Positions 1-4,973 of a stretch of 11,011 bases of DNA are shown here, one piece after another. Source of the DNA: Dethiosulfatibacter sp. (GTDB lineage: Bacteria > Bacillota_A > Clostridia > Tissierellales > Dethiosulfatibacteraceae); contig JAHRFV010000244.1 of assembly GCA_019084435.1 (NCBI GenBank), forward strand, positions 1 to 11,011. The letters run 5' to 3'. Below the pieces are notes generated by a model. That model did no database searches and was not told the DNA's origin. It was given only the letters and a program-made list of their open reading frames with translations. The position numbers and the translations under genes were made by a program. The number at the start of each line of letters is the position of its first letter. Within the stretch, counting starts at the first letter, position 1.

Positions 1-50
1 AGGGCTTACAGTCATAGACTTCCCAATATAGCTAGTATAGCAGTTACTAA

Positions 51-155
51 ATACCGTGTCAGTACCATGCAAGTTCCTATTTTGTACCATTTATGTTTCA
101 AGTATGTATCACGAAGGTGTCATATTAGTCTCAAAATAGTCTCATATTTGTATCT
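51..155. repeat. Phased array of ~10 hexamers at exact 11-bp spacing
   Basis: On the plus strand a GTNYCA-like hexamer starts at 51 (weak), 62, 73, 84, 95, 106, 117, 128, 139 and 150, each exactly 11 bp from the next. Examples are GTACCA (62, 84), GTTTCA (95), GTATCA (106), GTGTCA (117) and GTCTCA (128, 139). T at position 2 and C at position 5 occur in all ten, while the five spacer bases vary and are mostly AT. On the minus strand the unit reads TGRNAC. The array starts inside the last codons of the 142-543 gene, whose TGA stop (142-144) belongs to a unit. Spacing near one helical turn puts the motifs on about one face of the DNA. This is the layout of a cooperative binding site, such as iterons or a partition-like site. 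The binding protein is unknown; the adjacent HTH protein is an obvious candidate, by inference only. Confidence 0.8.
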
Positions 156-543
156 GTGATTTTTTAATGTCAGGAATCACAAAGCCCCAAAGAATAACGC
201 CTAAAAGTGTAACTGCTTTTTTCTTGTCTCTGAAAAAAGTGGATCTTGATAAATTCATGGTTTCTAAGATCTCACTTTCGCCGTATTTTACAAATACCAA
301 GTAGGATTTACTTAAAATCTCATAATAACGCTCACCTTCACCAGGATAATTCTTCAGTAGTGCTAATGCTCTATCAATTAGTACCAGTATGCTTTTGCTG
401 TCTTCAATGCTCTCTAATCGACTTTCCAGCCTTACTTTATCAACACGAGGGTCAACATCAATTAATGTATCTACAACATCAAATAAGCGGCTACCACTAG
501 TCAAATAACATTCCGCTTCCATTTCCATGATACAGTTACTCAT
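142..543 (-). CDS. Sigma-70 region 4 / ArpU-like HTH protein, unnamed
   Basis: The 133-residue protein has no signal peptide or membrane segment. Its first two thirds are acidic and helical. The C-terminal third holds a helix-turn-helix of the kind seen in sigma-70 region 4 and ArpU-type phage regulators: ESEILETMNLSRSTFFRDKK at about residues 88-107, then a hydrophobic LLGVILWG stretch. The role is probably DNA-binding regulation, but no named family can be assigned. The ribosome site for this ATG is weak (AAAGG about 12 nt upstream). The frame stays open upstream to an ATG at 633 except for a single TAA at 550-552, so this may be the 3' part of a longer gene or be made by re-initiation. A promoter with a LexA box lies about 170 bp upstream, and the 11-bp phased array overlaps the 3' end. 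Function is unknown. Confidence 0.65.
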   Translation of the reverse strand: MSNCIMEMEAECYLTSGSRLFDVVDTLIDVDPRVDKVRLESRLESIEDSKSILVLIDRALALLKNYPGEGERYYEILSKSYLVFVKYGESEILETMNLSRSTFFRDKKKAVTLLGVILWGFVIPDIKKSQIQI

Positions 544-549
544 TCGCCA

Positions 550-633
550 TTATACCTTTGAATAAAGTTTTAAAAGTAGCTTTGTATTATGATAAATCTT
601 GTCATTTATATTTTTGACTATCTCCAATGCCAT
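550..633 (-). other. In-frame 27-codon upstream ORF ending in TAA just before the HTH gene
   Basis: The ORF starts at ATG 633 and encodes a basic, helical peptide beginning MALEIVKNIND and ending LYSKV, then TAA. A TTG at 627 has better-placed SD-like bases (AAGGTGAT). After the TAA the same frame continues through W-R into the ATG at 543. The peptide therefore reads as the missing N-terminus of a roughly 163-residue protein broken by one nonsense codon. Alternatively it is a leader ORF, since six bases between the stop and the next ATG would suit termination-reinitiation. The sequence cannot decide between these. Confidence 0.5.
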
Positions 634-716
634 CACCTTCATATACTTTCATATTTTATTTCATAAACTTCCAACTTTCTAATTGTTAATTTTTTACTTG
701 GGAAAGGGTTATCTAC

Positions 717-745
717 ATTTTAACCGAACATACGTTCGTAGTCAA
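717..745 (-). promoter_or_regulatory. SOS promoter: -35/-10 with a perfect LexA box in the spacer
   Basis: On the minus strand TTGACT (740-745) and TAAAAT (717-722) are separated by 17 bp. The spacer contains the perfect palindrome CGAACATACGTTCG (725-738), which fits the Gram-positive LexA/DinR consensus GAACNNNNGTTC. LexA bound here would cover the spacer and block RNA polymerase, so transcription is expected after DNA damage. The predicted start is near 710, and the first downstream frames are the leader ORF at 633 and the HTH gene at 543. Confidence 0.82.
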
Positions 746-761
746 GGGATAAAGAAAAATT

Positions 762-1045
762 TCACCTTGATTTTCCGTGACTAATTGTGTATAAATGTCC
801 AGGCTTATTAAGTCCTTTTTGTATGATTTTTCCACCAACTTGTTCAGTATCAGGTACAAAATTTTCATTAAAATCTTCGTTATCAATATACGAGAAATTA
901 ATATCGTAGAACTTCATGCCACCAATTTTTTAAAGCTGTTCTTTGACACACCTTCTACTCTCTAGCGCAAATCATAAAATTTCTTCAATATCATCTTTAG
1001 TGACAGTGGCTCTTTTCAATCATAATATTCATTAAAGCGGCGGTT
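762..1045 (-). pseudogene. brxL: Degraded brxL fragment (BREX Lon-like protein)
   Basis: Reading the minus strand in one frame gives TKDDIEEIL, stop (972-974), FALESRRCVKEQL, stop (930-932), then KIGGMKFYDINFSYIDNE and, further on, GLNKPGHLYTISHGKS, ending at TGA 762-764. From memory this matches the stretch before the C-terminal Lon-protease domain of BrxL, where relatives read like ALEGRRRVKEQLKKIGGMEF and FSYIDNE. Above about 1001 the similarity seems to continue in another frame, suggesting a frameshift. The AAA+ core and the Lon catalytic domain are absent, so the fragment is dead. It stops just short of the SOS promoter. The family call rests on recalled motifs, not a search. Confidence 0.7.
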
Positions 1046-1221
1046 ACAATTAGAAATTCACAAGAATTTATACAGCTGATTATTAACAAAGATTCTAAAA
1101 AAAAAAATTAGTGATTCGTATTATAGGTGATTTATCTGCGTATATTATCCAAGAGGCAACTCTAGTTACTCAATTTGATCTTACAAGCAATTCCTTTTTT
1201 ATTACTTTTAAACATTACTAA
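1004..1221 (+). pseudogene. Unrecognised frameshifted ORF remnant
   Basis: Two plus-strand frames meet at an 11-A homopolymer (1097-1107). The first carries AAVTIRNSQEFIQLII and stops at TAG 109 bases into this feature region (1109-1111). The second runs from GTG 1111 through IIGDLSAYIIQEATLVTQFD to TAA 1219-1221. Adding one A to the run would fuse them into one continuous chain of about 70 residues. The TAA is followed at once by a hairpin with TTTT, as expected of a gene end. No start codon with a ribosome site is visible and the family is not recognised. It may be a chance reading. Confidence 0.3.
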
Positions 1222-1252
1222 AGGTGGTCACTTTTAACGATGACCACCTTTT
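1220..1252. terminator. Hairpin terminator, 11-bp perfect stem
   Basis: AAAGGTGGTCA (1220-1230) and TGACCACCTTT (1241-1251) form a perfect 11-bp stem with a 10-nt loop. It sits 33 bp past the stop of the PepSY-like gene on the minus strand and directly after the TAA of the plus-strand remnant. T tracts flank it on both sides: TTTT on the plus strand, TTT on the minus. It can serve as a bidirectional terminator. Confidence 0.7.
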
Positions 1253-1284
1253 ATACTCTTCAGTTGACTAATATGTTCTTCAAA

Positions 1285-2139
1285 TTAATGATTTGTCAAT
1301 TTCACTTCTACTACATTCCCATGCCAGTTATGGTACCAAACATCGCCTGTTGATGTGTTAACGCTCAGCATTCCGACTGTTTCGGTATCTACATTTACAT
1401 GGAAAGTGTAATAACCATAGAATGCCTGTCCATTGTCTTTTGCTTCAAAACCTTTATTTATTTTTGCTAGATATTGATTAGCTTTTTCTAACGATGTTTC
1501 TTTGCTTAATTCGTCCAATGGATTATTATTTCTATTTAAGTAGTTACGACCCATCATACTATACTTTTCGTTCCACATCATGTTTGGACCATATTCCTGA
1601 TAGATACTGCCGGTAATCGGATTCACCAATAACTCCATAGCACCTTTATTTGTATTTTTCTCAATAATTGAGTAGTGATATTCACTATTTGAAAATAGGA
1701 TAACTTCTCCAATTACCAATTCACTTTTCCTGTAATCAGCAATGTAAAGTTCAACCTTTTCATCAAGTAGATTCACAGGAATGAGTTTATTGACAACATA
1801 GTCCTCTCGCAAAGCTTGTCCATAGCCGTTCATCATTCCGTTATTGTAATCACCCATCATTCCGTTATTGTAATCACCCATCATTCTGTTATTGCAATCA
1901 CCCATCATTCCGTTATTGTAATCACTCATCATTCCGTTATTGTAATCACTCATCATTCCGTTATTGTAATCACTCATCATTCCGTTATTGTAATCACTCA
2001 TCATGTTGTTACCATAATTTTTAACCGATGAATCTTCTTTTTCTACCATTCCAATTGCAAAACTATAAACACCTGTAACCAAAATTCCAATCCCTATTAC
2101 AAGTGCCAATGCAGATAAAAATTTCATGTTTTGTCTCAT
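1285..2139 (-). CDS. Membrane-anchored PepSY-like protein with Met-rich tandem repeats
   Basis: ATG 2139 (284 aa) is chosen because TTGGAGG sits 8 bp before it; the TTG at 2154 lies at the ribosome site itself. Residues about 5-28 form a hydrophobic signal or membrane anchor. Residues about 47-102 are seven copies of an octapeptide, MSDYNNGM or MGDYNNGM, rich in Met, Asp and Tyr. The rest holds two PepSY-like halves: MELLVNPITGSIYQEYGPNM near residues 170-190, and GMLSVNTSTGDVWYHNWHG near the C-terminus. The protein should face outward. Similar proteins occur near metal-transport genes in Firmicutes (recalled). Methionine clusters of this kind can bind Cu(I) or Ag(I), so periplasm-side metal binding is a reasonable inference but not shown. 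A terminator follows the gene, and a SHOCT gene lies about 320 bp upstream on the same strand. Confidence 0.7.
   Translation of the reverse strand: MRQNMKFLSALALVIGIGILVTGVYSFAIGMVEKEDSSVKNYGNNMMSDYNNGMMSDYNNGMMSDYNNGMMSDYNNGMMGDCNNRMMGDYNNGMMGDYNNGMMNGYGQALREDYVVNKLIPVNLLDEKVELYIADYRKSELVIGEVILFSNSEYHYSIIEKNTNKGAMELLVNPITGSIYQEYGPNMMWNEKYSMMGRNYLNRNNNPLDELSKETSLEKANQYLAKINKGFEAKDNGQAFYGYYTFHVNVDTETVGMLSVNTSTGDVWYHNWHGNVVEVKLTNH
1834..2001 (-). repeat. 24-bp tandem repeat, 7 copies, in frame
   Basis: Seven contiguous 24-bp units encode the octapeptide M(S/G)DYNNGM. The four N-terminal copies are MSDYNNGM and nearly identical in DNA. The fifth is a variant (MGDCNNRM), and the last two are MGDYNNGM. 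Because 24 is a multiple of three, copy number can change by slippage without breaking the frame. The unit order suggests recent expansion at the N-terminal side. Confidence 0.93.
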
Positions 2140-2147
2140 TTTTATTT

Positions 2148-2152
2148 CCTCC
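2148..2152 (-). promoter_or_regulatory. Ribosome binding site deciding the PepSY-like start
   Basis: GGAGG lies 8 bp before ATG 2139 and overlaps the upstream in-frame TTG at 2154. It therefore supports the ATG as the start and rules out the TTG. Confidence 0.8.
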
Positions 2153-2259
2153 AATTTTTTATTTGTTAAGTAAAGTACCGGGATTCTATCTGAGTAAGTG
2201 AAAGTTACAATGCGCTAAGAAGATAGATTCTCCTAATGAAAACCGGATAAGTGACATTT

Positions 2260-2370
2260 ATAACTATTCAAGTTAAGCTATGTCTTGTGTTCAAAGTTGG
2301 TGTAATTCACTTTCTCGTTAGATACTCGACTATCTAAAACAAGATGTGACCTTTGAATATCAATAGTTGT
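2260..2370. repeat. Nested imperfect inverted repeats in a 300-bp gap
   Basis: The gene-free stretch between the PepSY-like and SHOCT genes holds three nested arm pairs. They are TTAGATA/TATCTAA (2318-2324 and 2331-2337, loop of 6), TTCAAAG/CTTTGAA (2290-2296 and 2351-2357), and ATAACTATT/AATAGTTGT (2260-2268 and 2362-2370, one mismatch). Spacings on the two sides are unequal, so a single continuous stem does not form. It could be a decayed mobile-element end or chance. Nothing else is seen in this gap. Confidence 0.35.
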
Positions 2371-2462
2371 AACATATTAGCTTTTGCACTCTCACAATAT
2401 TATAGTTAACAATTAGTTCAACTTGTTATTGCAATTCAGTTTACTATTTTCAACTTTTTCGA

Positions 2463-2699
2463 CTATTTCTTTTCAATTATACTCTTGCGTTTCAAATACT
2501 CTTCTTCAGTTATTTCACCTTTTACAAATAATTCTTTTAATGTATTAAATGACTTATATTCATCACCATTATTCTTTCTTATAGCCATTAGTATTATAGC
2601 TACTACAATAATTGCAATACCAATCATAATCAAATAGTACCATCCACTAAATCCATTCCATCCACCAAAATGACAACTACCATATCCATTACCAATCAT
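2463..2699 (-). CDS. Small one-TM SHOCT-domain membrane protein
   Basis: ATG 2699 (78 aa) is preferred because a full AAGGAGG lies 10 bp upstream; the in-frame TTG at 2735 has none. A short Gly-rich N-terminus (MIGNGYGSCHFGGWNG) leads into one hydrophobic helix at about residues 21-42. A charged cytoplasmic tail ends in a SHOCT motif at about residues 50-76, LKELFVKGEITEEEYLKRK. SHOCT tails are common in small membrane proteins, and their role is generally unknown, possibly oligomerisation. The gene lies between lspA and the PepSY-like gene on the same strand. Similar small SHOCT proteins often accompany metal-efflux genes (recalled). Confidence 0.8.
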   Translation of the reverse strand: MIGNGYGSCHFGGWNGFSGWYYLIMIGIAIIVVAIILMAIRKNNGDEYKSFNTLKELFVKGEITEEEYLKRKSIIEKK

Positions 2700-2709
2700 C
2701 GTGTTTTTT

Positions 2710-2716
2710 CCTCCTT
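2710..2716 (-). promoter_or_regulatory. Strong ribosome binding site deciding the SHOCT start
   Basis: AAGGAGG lies 10 bp before ATG 2699. It falls inside the frame opened by TTG 2735, which itself has no SD sequence. The ATG is therefore taken as the start. Confidence 0.8.
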
Positions 2717-2811
2717 GTATGTTTTTATTTTCCAAACTTTTCCTTCATTTGTAAAAAAGTTTATTCATCAACCACTCCACTAATAACTTCCCTTCAATAA
2801 TTCATCAGATT

Positions 2812-2840
2812 TATTTACACCAAAAATAAGTAATTTGCAA
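2812..2840 (-). promoter_or_regulatory. Possible weak promoter for the SHOCT gene
   Basis: TTGCAA (2835-2840) and TAAATA (2812-2817) are 17 bp apart on the minus strand, about 110 bp upstream of the SHOCT start. The -10 match is poor. It is listed because the gap of over 300 bp from lspA suggests separate transcription. Confidence 0.25.
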
Positions 2841-2850
2841 TAACAGCACC

Positions 2851-2934
2851 TTAAAAAGTAATGAAATAATCGCCTATATCATCACCACGAAAGTTGATGT
2901 TATCAAGCTTCATTTCAAGGAATTCAAAACCTTT
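2851..2934 (-). pseudogene. Short unrecognised coding remnant
   Basis: An in-frame stretch reads KGFEFLEMKLDNINFRG and ends DYFITF, then TAA 2851-2853. The internal ATG (2913) has no ribosome site and the frame is closed just upstream by a TAA. The composition looks like the C-terminal tail of a lost protein rather than random AT-rich DNA. The family is not recognised. The rest of the 2740-3025 gap shows nothing else convincing. Confidence 0.25.
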
Positions 2935-3025
2935 TTAACATTTTATTCACTATAAATATAGAGAACTCTTTAATCTGATATAAATTTGACATCAGAGACA
3001 AGGCACCCGCTAATGAAAGTCATCC

Positions 3026-3490
3026 CTATAGCTTCATTTTTGTTTTATTAAACAAAACAACATATAACAACAAAACTGTTCCCACACTGACCAAAGAATC
3101 AGCTGTATTAAAAATTGCAAAATTTATAAGTCTGAAATCAATAAAATCCACTACATAGTCCAACCTGATTCTATCGGTCAAGTTACCCAATCCACCGCTT
3201 ATCAGCAAAACAAGACTTAACTTTAACCATGTTTCTTGTGGATTATTTATGAATCTTTGCAGGACAATCAACATGGCTAAAATAACAATGCTGGTCACAC
3301 CGATCAAAAAGAGTTGTTTCCCGCTTAACATACCGAATGCCGCACCTGTATTTTCAGCATATGTGAGATGTAATACATTTTGCCATAAGGGTAACGTATT
3401 AAGTGGCAACAGATATTTAACAGCTAAATATTTTGCGAGTTGATCAAGTGCGACTAAAAATAAAATGCCTAAATAATAAAACATATTCAC
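3026..3490 (-). CDS. lspA: Lipoprotein signal peptidase II (LspA)
   Basis: LspA is the integral-membrane aspartyl protease that removes signal peptides from diacylglyceryl-modified prolipoproteins. The 154-residue length is normal for the family. Four membrane helices are apparent. Conserved blocks are VALDQLAK (Asp16), ENTGAAFG (Asn47), GGLGNLTDR (Asn103, Asp106), VVDFIDF with catalytic Asp115, and FNTADS with catalytic Asp131. GAGGTG lies just before the ATG, 8 bp after the stop of the decayed cardiolipin synthase, so it is read in the cad-uppP transcript direction. LspA paralogues are known next to cadA/cadC in other Firmicutes, so this is probably an accessory copy carried with the resistance cluster rather than the sole housekeeping gene (inference). 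Confidence 0.93.
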   Translation of the reverse strand: MNMFYYLGILFLVALDQLAKYLAVKYLLPLNTLPLWQNVLHLTYAENTGAAFGMLSGKQLFLIGVTSIVILAMLIVLQRFINNPQETWLKLSLVLLISGGLGNLTDRIRLDYVVDFIDFRLINFAIFNTADSLVSVGTVLLLYVVLFNKTKMKL

Positions 3491-3498
3491 CTCGAATT

Positions 3499-3838
3499 TT
3501 ATTGCAGTGGCGACACAAATCGACCTACTGCTTCTAATAGCTTACGTTGGAACGATTTCTTTATAAATTGCTTATATTGGATCAATTTTGAGACTTTTAA
3601 ATCAGTCACATACTGAGACTCCAACAGTCCAATTTGAACTTGATCATAAAGAAAGGCATTTGCTTCAAAGTTGATCTCAAGACTGCGGATATCAAAATTC
3701 GCAGTTCCTACAGTTACGCATTCGCCATCGACTAAAATCAATTTACTTTGCATAAATCCCTTTTGATACCGGTAGATAGAAACACCTGCCTTTCAAAGGT
3801 CTTCAATGCTGGTCTGTATAGCCCAATGTACAAAAAAT
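3499..3838 (-). pseudogene. cls: Decayed 3' end of cardiolipin synthase (PLD family)
   Basis: The largest intact frame (ATG 3753 to 3499, 84 codons) is the second phospholipase D motif and C-terminus of a Cls-type enzyme, with LILVDGECVTVGTANFDIRS. The similarity runs further upstream through YRYQKGFMQSK and AIQTSIEDL, but is cut by an in-frame TGA (3793-3795). A one-base shift at a T6 run near 3833-3838 precedes it, where IPEKTDH lies in another frame. The catalytic His of the HxK motif is Gln (FMQSK instead of FMHSK). The first PLD motif and the membrane helices are absent, as uppP ends at 3881. It is non-functional as a synthase. Intact cls next to cadA and lspA is a known arrangement in Firmicutes (recalled). 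Confidence 0.85.
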
Positions 3839-3880
3839 GGTCAGTTTTTTCAGGAATGGGTATTTATTTAACCGTGAAAG

Positions 3881-4714
3881 TTAAGAAAACATTTTAAAAA
3901 TATTTAATTGTATCATTGTTAATATCAATACTCCAATAATTATCCTATAAAAAGCAAATCCCCTCATAGTTTTATGTTTCAGATAGGTTATAAATTTTTC
4001 AACTAAAATTAAAGCAATAAAAAAAGATACTATAAATCCAACTATCAAGGAAATTATTTCAGTACTGCTTAAAATTAATTCTGTCTCAAGTAAAGAATAT
4101 CCTGTTGCAATTATCATTGTAGGTAGCGCAAGAAAAAAAGAAAATTCTGCAGCTGCTACAGTTGATAATCCAACTATCCATCCACCAATAATTGTAGCTG
4201 CAGATCTTGAAAATCCCGGAAAGAGTACAGCTAGGCATTGAAATAGCCCTATTATAAATGCTTGTTTATAATTTATATCTTCCATTCTTACTGTTTTACA
4301 ATTTTTTTTGTATTTTTTTTCTGCATATATCATCCATATACCACCAACCAATAGAGCAATTGATACAGGCAAAGGCTTCATCAATATTTCTTCGACTTTA
4401 TCATGAAAAATAAACGCGATTATACCGAATGGAATGAATGAAATTATAATATTAGACCACAATTTAAAACCATAATATCCAGGTAGTAAGTTTTTAAAAG
4501 AATCATATATTTTATTCCTGTACAAGACTATAATAGCTAATATTGCACCTAATTGAATAACTATTTCAAAAAGTAAAGCAAAGTCTCCTTTGAAATTAAG
4601 AAAGTGTCCCACTATAATCATATGGCCAGTTGATGATATTGGTAAAAACTCGGTGATACCCTCTACAATTCCCAATATGAGAGCCTTCAATATTAATGGA
4701 ATATCCGTGTCCAT
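3881..4714 (-). CDS. uppP: Undecaprenyl-diphosphate phosphatase (UppP/BacA)
   Basis: UppP dephosphorylates undecaprenyl diphosphate at the membrane, recycling the lipid carrier for peptidoglycan and other wall polymers. Extra copies can raise bacitracin tolerance. At 277 residues it is full length with about eight membrane helices. The family signatures are present: GIVEGITEFLPISSTGH at residues 15-31 (Glu18, Glu22, Ser28, His31), and LFPGFSRSAATI at residues 164-175 with the catalytic Arg170. The start ATG 4714 follows AGGTAGG by about 11 bp. It lies about 260 bp downstream of cadA on the same strand, with a palindrome between. It is probably a module-borne extra copy (inference). Confidence 0.95.
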   Translation of the reverse strand: MDTDIPLILKALILGIVEGITEFLPISSTGHMIIVGHFLNFKGDFALLFEIVIQLGAILAIIVLYRNKIYDSFKNLLPGYYGFKLWSNIIISFIPFGIIAFIFHDKVEEILMKPLPVSIALLVGGIWMIYAEKKYKKNCKTVRMEDINYKQAFIIGLFQCLAVLFPGFSRSAATIIGGWIVGLSTVAAAEFSFFLALPTMIIATGYSLLETELILSSTEIISLIVGFIVSFFIALILVEKFITYLKHKTMRGFAFYRIIIGVLILTMIQLNIFKMFS

Positions 4715-4784
4715 TGCTTTATTAACCTACCTTTCAAATGTTATGTTTGTAATTTTATCCCACTCTATTTCTTTTTATTACTCA

Positions 4785-4846
4785 CCATCCAGTTGTGTCA
4801 TGAAAAAAATGCTGTAAAGCAATTCTTTCATGACACAACTGGATGG
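4785..4846. repeat. Perfect 21-bp palindrome with a 20-nt loop
   Basis: The arm at 4785-4805 begins CCATCCAGTTGTGTCATG, and the arm at 4826-4846 is its exact complement over all 21 bp. No T tract follows on either strand, so it is not a classical intrinsic terminator. It lies between cadA and uppP and would fold in the cadA read-through RNA. Possible roles are an RNA processing or stabilising element, a small palindromic repeat or MITE, or a recombination site. Confidence 0.9.
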
Positions 4847-4973
4847 CACAACAATTATAATTCCCAGTTCAAATAGTACTCTTAATCAATAAGCTCTATA
4901 AAAAATATAATTTCTGATAGCAACGATCTTCTTAGTAATATGAATATCATTCTTGAAAAGTTCGTTTAACAGT

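Noticed and set aside
51..155. 11-bp array as a CRISPR or simple microsatellite
   Set aside because: The spacers are only 5 bp and the conserved part is 6 bp with internal variation, unlike CRISPR; the variable spacers rule out a simple slippage repeat.
1834..2001. Tandem repeats as a CRISPR array
   Set aside because: The units are contiguous 24-mers in a coding frame, with no unique spacers.
1816..2031. Plus-strand ORF of repeated HHSVIVIT units
   Set aside because: It is the antisense reading of the 24-bp repeats in the PepSY-like gene and has no ribosome site; periodic DNA is open in several frames.
2978..3000. TCTGAT/ATCAGA hairpin after lspA as a terminator
   Set aside because: The 6-bp stem is AT-rich with an 11-nt loop and no T tract follows.
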